DNA from: Telmatactis stephensoni
Taxonomy: Eukaryota > Cnidaria > Anthozoa > Actiniaria > Isophelliidae
Assembly: GCA_029948255.1 (NCBI GenBank)
Contig: JALIZF010001035.1
Span: forward strand, 1-64,000
Length of the DNA stretch: 64,000 nt
Direction of reading: 5' to 3'
The notes under the pieces were generated by a model. It worked only from the letters and a program-made list of their open reading frames with translations. It was not told where the DNA came from and did not search any database. Below, in pieces: positions 1-12,200 of this stretch. Numbering within the stretch: the stretch's first letter is position 1; the number at the start of each line of letters is the position of its first letter. Both the position numbers and the translations under genes were made by a program.

Positions 1-403
1 CCCCTATATATAGAAGGGAAATTCCACAAAGCAGGGGGATATCCAACCAAAAAACCCTCTGTAGCAGAAGTATTAAAATAAAAATTAATCTGGAACCATG
101 CGAACATTTCAATATTTTTATTGTGGGCCACCTGTAAACACATGGCTATATGCCTGCTCATTTGTCTACAAAATGGCCCACAAAGAAAAGAAAAGGGAAG
201 ATTACAATTATTTATTCATTCATTCAATCATAAGAATTCAAAGATATCCAGTTACTGAAAATTTATTTCCAATTGCTGTTTTTTGAATTAATTAACAAAT
301 GTTTTATCCACCATCATCAATGAATAATCAGGACTCTACAAAAATATTATTATTAATAATACTATTATATAATTATTATTAATCTATATGCACTTCATTG
401 TAG

Positions 404-3400
404 ATAACAACATGGTTTAGGCCAAGTGTCGAAGGAAGACAAAGAGTTAGTAGTGGAGAAGGCAAGGTTAACTGCTTAGTATTCATTCTGCCGAAAGCGC
501 TACAGTGCATTAAAGAAGCTGGGCTGGAAGTTCCAAATGAAAAGATGATAAGACAACTTATCAAGGAAGTTGATGGGGGTAACCCTGATACAAGGTCTTT
601 GTTTCATGGGCAAAAGAAATCAGTTTGCTGTGTGAAACTGCCTCGGAATGTCATCAAGAAGGAAATATTAGGTCAAATTGATGGCTGTAAGTACATGATT
701 ATGTATTGTTTAATTTTTACAATACACACTAATTATCACACCAGCGTGACATTGTAAGATATTTGATTTATTCTGAAAAACAAGTTCACTGTCAAATCCA
801 TCATGTCAGTATTAGTAAAATTGCAGAGTTTTGTAACGATTGCCCTTAAACTGAGGAAGTTATGAATTTTTGAAGCTGAATATCCTAGACTTGTGGAATT
901 TTTGTAAAGAAATGTACTATGTGTTTAGGACGATAACGAGGCTCTCTGGGTCTGGGCATGTAATGCCTGTCCACTCACAGGCTTACCAATCTCTGCATGA
1001 GTGGAGGGAGTAGTGTGGGCTTCCTGTGCTATCTGAATGACTGTTAATTTGCTTATTGAACTACGATCGAATTTCTCCTCTAGATTCTCTCTTTCCTTTG
1101 ACTTTTTGTGTATTTTTTTCAACAATAATAAATATCATGAGTTAAAGATGGGTTTGTGTTGTGTATTTTGCCCTAAAAGCATCAATAATAGCGGTTTTGG
1201 GCCTTCTACTTTTGGGAGGTCATTTCATGTCACGGGCTTAGTGAAGAAAGGAGTAAAGGCAGGCATGCAGCTTCCAGCTCAAAATCCTACACCACCTCTC
1301 ATTCGGACCCAAAATTTTCATCCTTTTCGCCTCAGCTTTGCCATAAAAATTACAACCGTCAGAAAACTGGTAATCTGCCTACGATTTGGTGGAGGTCTTG
1401 AGTCATGTTGGTGAACGATTTATGAGAAAATGGACAGCGAATTCGTGATTTTGAAGTCTTCCTATGATCCGGACATTACCCCTACTCAAAGGCATTCCAA
1501 ATATGCGCTTCGGTTTCAAATTTCAAACGCATCCACTCCACCCCAGGTGTAAAACATTAATTTTAATTTCCGCGAGTCTCATTGGTGGATTACGTCTGGG
1601 GTGGAGTGGATGCGTTGGAAATTTGAAACTGAAGTGCATATTTGGAATGCCTTTGAGTAGGGGTAATGTCTGGACGAAAATGACGAAAATTTTGGGTCCG
1701 AATGAGAGGTGGTGTAGGATTTTGAGCTGGAAGCTGCATGCCTGCCTTTACTCCTTTCTTCACTAAGCCTGTGACATGAAATGACCTCCCAAAAGTAGAA
1801 GGCCTAAAACCGCTATTATTGATGCTTTTAGGGCAAAATACACAACACAAACCCATCTTTAACTCATGATATTTATCATTATTGACAAAAATACACAAAA
1901 AGTCAAAGAGAGAATCTAGAGGAGAAATTCGATCATAGTTCAATAAGCAAACTAACAGTCATTCAGATAGCACAGGAAGCCCACACTACTCCCTCCACTC
2001 ATGCAGAGATTGGTAAGCCTGTGGTCCACTGTACATTTCTTTGCAAAAATGCTCTGCAGTTTTAAAAATCCATATCATTTTTTATAAAAAAATATACATG
2101 TTTTAATGAAGTATTCATGTTCCAAAGTGGGTAATTTGCTTCCCCAAAAGAACCTCTCACTGATCTTAAAGGCACTCTGTTTACATGATACAAGTATATT
2201 TTCTTCTGTCCAAACTATTGCAAGGTTATTTTTAAAAAGAAGTGCTTAGGACAAATGTGAACTAATGAGTTTTCAAAGAGCACTAAATTAATATGCACTC
2301 ACCTATAGGTCATATAATTTTGTTACTCTTTGAAAATGCACTCATTCAAATTTATCCTGAATGGCACTCAACAGCATAATATGATTTCTTTTACAAACAT
2401 CATGAAACTTCTTAAAGTGATTTAATAAACAATTATTATAAACCTTAACTTGGCTATATGGAGTAGTGAGCATATACCCAGTAAAAATGAAACTTCACTT
2501 GAATCCAAATGGAGATTGAAGAATACACTTTTTATTAACTACCAGGGTTTGAAGAGGATCAAACAAATGAAAGTACCCAAGTCACAAAGGAAGTAGCACC
2601 ACAGATGAAAAGTAGCACCACAGATGAAAAGAAGAAATACCAAGAAATAATCAATCGGCTAAAAAATGAGCTGGTAGAGGAAAGAGAAAACGCAGTAAAA
2701 GTTAAAGAAGAATTTACTGCAGAACGCTACAGATTATGCATACAGATAGACAACCTGCAGCATAAAATTAAACAATTAGAGCCAGCAACATCTTTATCAC
2801 AGGTTCAAAAGAACACAGCCTCAAGTCCCATTACTGACACATTGGGATTAATTGTTGCTGGTAAATTTCAAATTTCTTTGAAGATTTGTCATCAGTAGAA
2901 GAGAAATAATATTATAGCCTTCCCTGTTTAGTTGGTGGTTTTTGGAAGAGGGAAGAGGAATGATAAAGAGAAACTGCCTAAACAAATACTCAGTGTTTAT
3001 TTTTGTTATAAAATTATATATCATGTGCTTGTTTTTCTGGTGTTCCCATTTACTAGTTATAGATAGAGAATTGGAAATTTGCGGACTGAATGAAATGGAT
3101 AAAAATTATGCTAACTCCAGTCATTTCCTTTTTACAGATCAAGACAAGACTGATATGAATTACTCAGGTTAGTGGATAAGTAATGGTGGTTTCTAATTGC
3201 TGATTAAAAAATAGATACTCTACATTATTGACAGGAATGTAATGTTCAAAGTTATTTTTTGTTGTTGTTGTGGCTATAACCATGTAACACAATTAATACA
3301 AATACATGCAATGTATGTGTTCATTTAATGATAAACTAGGTTTCAATGAAGATCCAGCATTGGAAAAGAAAGTTGCAACAAAAATGTTTAGTGAAGTTGA

Positions 3401-3898
3401 TCATGCAGCTGTTGAGGAATTCAATCAAGAGAGAAAGAGGAAAAACGAGGGAAAAGGTATGATGTTTATATAAACTTAATACCCATTAAAAAGGTCATAT
3501 AAAATATATGTATAAATTTCTTTGAAAAATCAATCAAACAAACAGAAGAAGAAGAATTAATTAAATCAATTCGTAAAGAGCTCACAACATCAATTGATAT
3601 GTTAAATTTTGTGACTATATCAATAAAAAATATAAATACTTTTTCAGCCAGGCTTTCTAAGGTTTCAAGTACAGCTGCAGTAGATGCAGAAGTAGATGAC
3701 AAAAGCCATGAAAGGAGCAGCAAGAGGAAAAAGAAAAATGAAGACAAAGATCACTGTAATGTATGCACATCAAGAAAAACATCTGGCATGATAAGATGCA
3801 ATAATTGTTACCAGTGGCAACATGCCACTTTAAAATGTGCAGGTACAAATAACTATAGGATTAAAGTTTTTCAATGCAAAGAGTGCAAAGAGCATTAA
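404..3898 (+). CDS. PHD-finger protein, 3' part (five exons, N-terminus missing)
   Basis: Exons 404-686, 2546-2860, 3138-3167, 3340-3456 and 3546-3898 have AG/GT borders and join in a single frame (366 codons including TAA). The upstream exon or exons are not visible. Exon 2 encodes a charged coiled-coil-like stretch (KKKYQEIINRLKNELVEE and onward). The last exon has a basic patch (SSKRKKKNEDK) followed by a C-terminal zinc finger with the spacing CNVC-x10-CNNC-x4-H-x4-C-x13-CKEC. This is the C4-H-C3 order of a PHD finger, including the Trp two residues before the His, although the H-x4-C spacing is wider than the usual H-x2-C. PHD fingers commonly bind histone tails, so a nuclear chromatin role is likely but inferred. 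I do not recognise the N-terminal domain in exon 1. AATAAA at 4084-4089 is a plausible poly(A) signal. Intron 1 contains a large palindromic element. Confidence 0.75.
897..2051. mobile_element. 1.15-kb foldback (palindromic) element in the PHD-gene intron
   Basis: The left arm (about 897-1325, then 1468-1545) is the reverse complement of the right arm (about 1590-2051), with a centre near 1547-1590. Reading inward from each end gives the same text (TTTTGYAAAGAAATGTAC, then ACAGGCTTACCAATCTCTGC). About 55 bases are present only in the left arm (near 917-980) and about 140 bases only on the left near 1325-1465, so the arms have diverged by indels. Both arms carry the motif CACAGGAAGCCC (1017-1028 inverted, 1971-1982). 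The open frames on both arms encode the same peptide because the arms are copies. No transposase was seen, so this is a non-autonomous foldback element. Confidence 0.8.
2240..2360. repeat. Small inverted repeat related to the foldback at 45.0 kb
   Basis: GAGTTTTCAAAGAGCACTAAA near 2266 pairs with TTACTCTTTGAAAATGCACTC near 2323. The same GAGTTTTCAAAGAG core forms the inner arm of the foldback at 45015-45178, suggesting two members of one family, this copy being older and more decayed. Confidence 0.5.
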
Positions 3899-4083
3899 CA
3901 TACTTACAGCAACAGAGGGAATATCAAATGATAAACCTCAATCGTATTTTGTTGTGTTTCAAATTACTGCCTTGGTTTAAAAGCTCAATTTAAACTTTGC
4001 TGTTCTGCAACAGTCAAAATAGAAGAAAATTTAAACTGTTGCTATATGTGACTGAACTATTTAGTTTAATATCTTGATTTCCT

Positions 4084-4089
4084 AATAAA
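4084..4089 (+). promoter_or_regulatory. Probable poly(A) signal of the PHD-finger gene
   Basis: AATAAA lies 186 bases after the stop codon of the PHD gene. A second cluster of AATAAA-like hexamers sits at about 4236-4246. No transcript end can be seen directly. Confidence 0.5.
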
Positions 4090-4426
4090 GTGTTGATATT
4101 GATGACATTGAAAATATGTAAAAGTTACATGCACCTAGTCACCTGATCTTGATGTCAGTTAAGTCAAGAAAATAGAGTCAAATCACATTTATATACTCTC
4201 ATCTTACTTGTTACCCTTTAAGCAACAGTATCAATAATAAATAAAGTGATTCAAAGAAGTGGGACATATTGTGCTTGTCTTCAAAACTCACTCAAATTGA
4301 CGTTATTTTTTTAAGTATGCCCTTGCAACAGTTTTACTTATGACTTTGCTGGTTGAAAAAATTAATAATGGTAACAAACACAAATAATAAATAAATATAC
4401 ATAATTACAAAACATGCTTCTATTAA

Positions 4427-4570
4427 AATCTGATTGGTATGTTAATTGATGGCCCTTTTATAACATCTCACAAGTTTAAATATTATTTGACCTGTATTTA
4501 ATATTATTTAAAGTTGTGAGATGTTATTTATAGTCAAAAGGGCCATCAATTAACATATCTTATCAGATTG
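4427..4570. mobile_element. MITE-like palindrome, about 144 bp
   Basis: Arms read AATCTGATTGGTATGTTAAT and its inverse near 4550-4570, followed by TTGATGGCCCTTTT / AAAAGGGCCATCAA. The spacer is AT-rich. No coding potential is seen. This is typical of a miniature inverted-repeat element between the PHD gene and the KDZ gene. Confidence 0.7.
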
Positions 4571-4577
4571 TGTTAAA

Positions 4578-4700
4578 ATAAAATGTCCAAGTCTTCTTAC
4601 TAGCATTTATGCACATTATTGGTGGACACTTTACCCAGTTTCACACACACTTGACTACCTCTACAAAATAATCACTTGACTCAGATGTTGATTTTTGCAA
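4578..4700 (-). repeat. Old truncated copy of the tRNA-derived SINE at 43.4 kb
   Basis: The order GTC(T/C)AAGTCTTCT, TGCACA/GCGCAC, TTGG(G/T)GGACACT, ACACACAC, ACTACCTCTACA, AATAATCACT(T/C)GACTCA, ATGTTGATTTTTGC is shared with 43408-43530. The tRNA-like head present at 43.6 kb is not visible here, so this is a truncated, older copy of the body. Confidence 0.6.
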
Positions 4701-6260
4701 AGCAAGTGATACAAGCTTTGTTTTACATGGTTAATTAAGTCCTTTTGGTGGCTAGAGCCTTGTAGAGGCCCTAGCCACTATGTCATCATGCTGTGAGTAA
4801 CCACCACAGGAACTCCATGCTCAAAACTTCAGAAAAAGTTGACCTGATCTCTTGCATGTGTTGTTTTACTGTTTGATACAAATATGACTTCTGACAATGA
4901 TGTAACCAACATAGCTTGCATCACATCAGCCACCATAATTATATAAACAGATACTCTAATTGTTGGTTTCTTTTCCTTCACTCTAAGACCATCACTTAAT
5001 GTTCAATCAGACTTTCTTAAGGCAAAATTTTGCATGTATAATTTATTTTGCTTTCAACCAACAAAGTCATTAAAACTATTGAGAATGATGACTTCATGGT
5101 ATTGATGACATGAGGTCATCACAACATCTAGTATTATTGCTTATCATATATCCACTCAGATCATTATCTATTTAATTTTTTTTAAGTGTGCAGCATATTT
5201 CATGTATCCAGATAGAGACGTCTGTCCACTTTTTAGAATATAGGTGGTGACGCTGTGTTTATATCTAACTAATTTGCATAAATCAAATTTCAAGCTACAA
5301 AATAATTGAGTCCAAATATATAAAGAATGCTTATTTGCAATTTCCAAAAATTTGAAGGCAAATGGTTACATTAATAAGAATTAAAATGGGTAAAACTGAC
5401 CTATGGAATGAATGGGAATGAATGAATATTCCAACTGCAAAAATTACTTGATGCCTCCCAAGGGTCTTAACAATGGCATGTAAGCCCTTGGGAAGTCCGC
5501 TCTTTTGTTAGTTGCGTTCTTTAGTCACTTTCATTAGTTATGTTAATATTTTAAGAGAAATTGAGCACCAAAGTTGTAAGATTTTACAGTAAATGTTTGT
5601 TGTTGAGCAGCATCTTGCCCACCACTGAATATTTACTATATTTACTAATAAAAATTTTTTTTATAAATTTTATAGTTTTGAAAAGCCTGCTATTTATCAG
5701 CATTTGCCCTGAAATTTTGAGATTTTGTTAAGGGTGATGTTATCTTGTAGAGTTTGAAGTCCGATTAATGTTTATGATGTTTATTCATTGTCAATTTGGA
5801 CATTTTGCATGTAAACTACGTCATTGCGTACCCACCTATAGAAACATATTTCTTTTGCTGCTCTCCTTCACAAGAAGGAGAAAGATGAAAATAAGGAATA
5901 CCTTATCACTAGTAATACAAAAACTCGATGCTTTTTGTGAAAAAAATCATGATCATAATACAATGCAAGAGCATTATATAATTGGCCATGGTATGTACAT
6001 TCTTCAAGAATTATATCTTCACTTAGCCAAAACTATCAATCAATCAGATTGAATTCAGTTTACAGCTAAAGGGAACAGACTGTCCAAAGTATCATTAATC
6101 ACAAAACTTATTTACAGCTATAAGGTGTTTTCATGTTGTCATCTTTAAAAAGTATATTAATCTGTTTCTGTTTCTGTTTCTATTTATTTGTAGCCAAGTT
6201 TAGGCAGTGTAGGACTCTTATTATGGTGGTGGCAAAATTCTGTGTAAGCATTCCTGCGTT
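4700..6260. other. Intergenic, no gene seen
   Basis: The stretch between the converging PHD (+) and KDZ (-) genes holds AT-rich unique sequence. An open frame at 5768-6052 has no recognisable domain, no splice context and no neighbours in frame, so I do not call it a gene. Confidence 0.5.
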
Positions 6261-9200
6261 TTACAGTACGATGGAGAAGAAAAACTGGTGCAGTCTAGGC
6301 ATTGCACATATCACCTTTTTGAAACGACTTGCCCATGCAAATGTTTGCTCACAAGACATGGTGTTAAAAGCTTCTGGGATGTGGTCACTTGCATTGTAGA
6401 GTAGCTTGCATTTGGGATCTTTGTGGTTAGTGATGTGCAGTCTGTCAATAACTTTCTTGATTGATTTCCATGCTTTGTTGTATGGAGGCGGAAATGGCAA
6501 GTCTAGCTTAGATACTTTCAAACTGTCGACATGACACATATTGTCATATGCAATGCAGGTTTTTGACATTGCTTCCTGTATTTCTGACTCTGTGGACCCT
6601 TCATTTTCAAGACTTTTGAACTTTTTGTAAAGCCAGATGGCCATTATAAGAAATGCCTGTGTAGGAGATTCTGACCTGATGAAAGAAATTAATTTGGTAA
6701 GTCTAATAAATACATTGTACATTATAAGTAAATATATAATGGGGGGGACAGGGGGGCCGGTACTTGTTACACAAATTTAAACAATTCTGCACCATTTTCC
6801 AGCTGGACTAATATAACATTTGTTTGGATGGCCTTGGTTAGGGTAGTTGCACTGTAGCTATATGTCTTTAAAGAAATTGAACATACCTGTACAGAGGTTG
6901 CCAATATTCAATGTGTCCACCTGAACTCACAATAAAAAAGAGGCCTCTTGACCAACAGCGAAGTGTTTTCATATTTCCTGTGTCTTTATTACATACAATA
7001 TCATGGTCCTGCTCATTATTTTCTACAAATGTGGGATTTGATTGTATAAATTCTGATGTGCCTAAAATAAAAAAAATCATAAATTACATATTTACTCTAT
7101 TTTATTTTGCATTATATAATAGAATTTTACGAGCGCATGATCTGATTGGTCAATTAGCCATACCTTATCAGAGTACAGATAATAGAAGTGACGTCACAAA
7201 ATCAAAATCTTTTACTCACAATCTTTGTTGTGAGTCCTTCAAGCCTATTTCATTCGCAAAATAAGCAAAAATTTATTCAGTAAACACAAGAAATTTATTC
7301 CTTTATTGCACAATCCCTGGCGACCAAGTCCAAACAAGTGAAAATTCCCGCCATTTTCTGTTAGCGGACGCGCGCGTTTGTACACCCGAACAGCGGGAAA
7401 AGGTAATGCGATGAAAGAAAAGCAAACCTCTTTGCTTTTAAGTTGATTTTTACGCAAATAACACGGAAAAAAGACAGCAAATGTAAATGACCTTCAGGTT
7501 GTGGGTTTCAAGGCAAAGCTGACGTCTTCTATAAACTGGAACCAAAACTTTTGGAGCTGTAAAATATAATTTGTGAGCTTTTTCGATCGAGTATTTTGGA
7601 TGTTTGTCGAGGAGCTACAGTTTCACTCAACGTTGTAAAAGAATATTTCTACGATTTCTGAAAACAACAATTGGAAGTCAACATGCTTGTTGAAGAGACG
7701 ACGCAAGAAGTTTCTTTACTTATCAGAATCCATTTTTGTACCGATAAGTACGCCTCGCCAACTTTCAAGATTCTGGATGTAAACCTCAGTTTGGATCATG
7801 TCAGGCAAGATAGATTTTGGGGAAATCTAATCACCGGTTCAAAATAAATGAGGTAACTTAATGAATTACGTAGAATAAAACACTATAGAAAAACTATTTT
7901 TTGCATAATTTTGACGATATGATAGTATCCTGTGAAATTTTGTCGATTCAATGTCGAAAGACGCGCGCTCTGTTTACCTAAATTTTTATTCTCAGTTTTG
8001 CTTCCTTTGCTCGTAAAATTCTATTATATAAAGCAAATAAATAAGGCTAGGCTGTGGTTTATACTCTGATGAAACACTCCTGAAGCTGTAAAACACTCAA
8101 AAAGCTATAGAAATCACTTGCCTACGGCTCGTGCTTTCTATAACTTTTTTCGTGTTTTACAGCTCCAGTCGTGCTTCATCAGAGTATAAACCACAGCCTA
8201 GCCATATTTATTTGTTAAGTTTTGAATTATCAGCAAAATTGGACAAAATCCAATTTCATTAAAAACAGCCCCGTATTACCAAGTTTTCAAGAATTTGTTG
8301 AAGGAAAGCATACATTCATCAACTTAAAGTACTAACAAACAGTATTTCATAATTCAAACTTCCTACATTTTACCCAAAACATTGTCTTAAACAGGATCTA
8401 TAATTTTGATGAGATCCCAAGCCATATCATCTTTTTGTCTTAGATATATGGTACGATATTCAAAATAAACAAAAAAGCACCTCAGTCGGCCATTTTTTGT
8501 CTAGGCTAGGCTCTATATTCTTCTTATTTGTCTTGAACAGGGTATGATTTTTTTTCACTTTCAAGTGTCTTAAACAGAATCAGGTTTCTAGAATTTCGGT
8601 GTCACACCCCTATCCAAAATGGGGTTGAGTGCCCTCCCCCCCAGGCAATGAAAGGATAAGAAAACTGATGAAGTTTCTGTCAGTGGTTATTTTTTCCAAC
8701 ACCAGAGACTGACAGAATTTGGCATGAATTCATTCTGAGTAAACATGATGATTGAATTCTAATTGTCCCACTTGTTATCAAATGCCCATAGGTTCAATTT
8801 TCAACCAATCAAATTCCATAATATATGTCAGTAAATCTGGTCAGTCATCATCTGCTTGAAAATAAACTGCATAATTATATAATTATGTGTATAATACCTT
8901 GAAAGGTGGAGGCATTATCTTGAAAAGTTTCAGGTGAACTTGCACTAAGCAAATCCAAGCTTCTTTCAACAGCCTCTGTACTGTTATATTCTACTGATCT
9001 TAAAGATTCATCTAAAAACCAAAAAATTCATTTATGGCTCAAAAAACAATAAATGAAGCAGTTGACACGGTCCTGACCTGCAATATGTGCTGAGCTACAT
9101 GTAGCTTGTTCATAAAGGTACAACACAAGACAGGGTTGACATAATTATGGCTATGTCCTTGCTCTTTAATAGGTATTTAGCCACTACAACATACAAACTA

Positions 9201-12200
9201 GGAGAGCTAAGTTACAATAACAATAGCCTGAGCAAAGGTGAGAGCAAAGAACCGCCAGCAAACACATAAATTAAGCATGAGGGAGGGGAGGAGGAGGGTG
9301 AGCTAGAGATGGCTCTGAAAGGCTGCCCACTGATCACCAAGGTAAAAAACATGGCCTATTGGGGTTGGAATTAATGCAATACTTCAACCCTTCCAATGCC
9401 ACCACTGATGTCACTGAATGCAAAGCATTTTTCTTGACATTAAAATATTATTTATCGTGCAAATAATTTTTTATTCATAAATTATGTGCTAGTTTATGCA
9501 GTGCTTCATGACAAGTGATATTCACATTCAAAATCAAAAACATCTCTTACAACTTACAATAATTCAAACAAAATATTTATTTATAATAAGCACTAATATT
9601 TTTCAAACCTGCTTGTTGGATAGCTTGTGACTCGATATCTGCAAAATGAATCAAAAACAGATTTAATATAATTGTAAAAATGTGCAGCTACTGTTCAATA
9701 CATTCGTATAATATTTTTGGTATTAATATCTTGTTGATGTACGTGGCTGATTATATACAAACTAAGGTTTTAAAACCACAATTTTTTTTCAAAATTAAAC
9801 TTTTCAGTAATTCACCATTTATTAAACAATTATGACAAATATAATAATGCTTTCACTAACCAGAACAAGTGTCAACTGATGGAATACCACACTTTGAAAG
9901 AAATTGCCTTAGTTCTGATGGGTAACCAGCTGATTTGGCCATTTTGGAATGATTTTTACAAAAGGCATGTCCACGTTCTGGAGACAATGGACAGATACTG
10001 GGGTAATTCACAGAACCAAATCCAGGAACAGTGATATGCACCTTCCACATGCAATGCGGGTATCTCAACTTCCAGTTGCCATCAACTGCATATACAATAC
10101 CACATCCTGTTGAAAGGAAAACATGGTACTATATTACACCAAGTTAACAAACAAAAGGAATGGTGTACAACAAAAACTTTTTGGTAAGTAATTTCATGCA
10201 CAAAATTGCAACAAAAGTCACCAAACTGTGGAATAGGCACAAGATTTTGTATGTTCTCTACCCCACCCTTTTTGTTGTCCAATTTCTAGAACTGCTCTCT
10301 CCTTGTGCCAAATGTCAGTCACAAGCAATTTGCAATATTGGAAATTTCAGATTTTTACCAATAGATCAGTATATTATTTTCTTTGGTTTTTGATCTTCAG
10401 CTTTCTATATCTGTTTGATGTTGATGGCATGTTTCATCAAGTATACTCAAATGGTTAACAAGGTTAAGTTGCCCGGAACTAGATCACCCAAAGATTAGTT
10501 GATCTTCTTGCCCAGACTCGTGAAGTCGAGTTGCCCGAAAAATAGCATCCATTCAGTTAGTTTTTGTCTTTTTTACATCCTAGATAAGCTGATCTATATT
10601 ACTAATAAAAGATATTATTTTTGTTTATATTTGGAATAGTTTCTCAACGAAAAATAGGACTCAAATTAGAGTTCAAACTGACATGGTTGCCGAAGGATTG
10701 GCAGTGCTTGATGGCTTGTTGCTTGGACCTGATCCTCATTGACTCAAAATCAGTTTGCAGGAATCATGTATATTATGCAGAAGTAATCCTAAATAAACTC
10801 ATCTACTTATTCACTAGTACTTTTTTTAATTTTTGCTCTTAAATAGTTTTCTCAGCGAAAATCAGCTGACAACATAAGAGTTCGAACTGATATACGGTCA
10901 TAGACTCAGACTTCATGTTCGACTTAATACTCTGTTAAGTTCCGACATTTAATGTCCAGACTAAAATCCGTCCAAGAATGCCATATGTCTTACTGTAGAT
11001 GGAATCCTAAAACTAACTGAATGGATGCTATTTTTCACATTGGGCGACTCGACTACATGAGTCCTGGTGAGAAGACTGATCTTCAGGCTACCTAGTTCCA
11101 GGTGACTTAACCAGTTACCACTCAAAGAAAGCAAATCACATTTCTATGAAGTTTGTTTATGAAGTTGCAGAATTTATTAAAAAGAAAATAGGTGTGTCAG
11201 TTAAAGAAAGTGGGTGTGGTCATAATACAAAATTCAGTCCTTCCTATTCATTTGCAATTGATTTTCACCGTAACAAATTTTGTTATTCAAATTAATAGCG
11301 CAGACTACATTCTATTTGGTGTATGTGATGCAAGAAGAAGTGAGTTTAAATAATTATTTATTCTAAATAATTTATCACTGTATTAAAAGAGTACAAGTTT
11401 ACATTATTTACTGTTTAATTTTGAGTCTTAGCCCTTCATTGGAGTAACAGATGAAGGAACAAGGCTAATAATATATTCAGTAAATAAATGTACATGTATA
11501 AAGTACTCTGTTGACAAGGTGTTACACAGTGCTATATATGGTCATCACTCTGTAGCTGCACCTGAACTCTGGAACTCACTGCCAATATCTCTTATTAGCG
11601 CTTAGAACAGATTTGTATTTGCACTTTATAAATATATTATTATTATTACCACTACCACTACCACTACCACTACCACTACCACTACTACTACTTGCACAAG
11701 CAGGTGTGTTATTGTAAGTGTTTATAGCTTGTGATAAAACACAACGTGAGTTTTGTAAATAACTTCTTAAACCCATTACTTGAGACTATTGTCAATCAAT
11801 GTAGAACAAAATTATTTGAAGCACCAAAAACAAGGCTATAAGGCTATAATTATCCTTGATCAGACAGACATGCACAGGATTAACATAGTATTCATTGCAC
11901 ATTATTATGCAGAGATCTGAAAACTACCATGTCCTTCATGTACTGATAATACCCATGCACGAAATCAGTTATATAACATTTGAATTGAACATGAGATGAG
12001 TATAATTGTTATTATTGATTTGATAGTTAAGACAAATTGTAATGGCGGCATGGGTCTTTTATTTTCAAAGTATAAAGGCCACACTACATCACCAATCAAA
12101 AGTTATTGATTTGCCTGTTAGCTTATTAATTATTAATGAGCTTTAGAAATATTGTTATTTATGGTTTAATAATATAGTGACTGACAAAATGTTAATTTAT

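Noticed and set aside
5768..6052. 94-codon plus ORF
   Set aside because: No domain, no splice or promoter context, overlaps the KDZ 3' flank.
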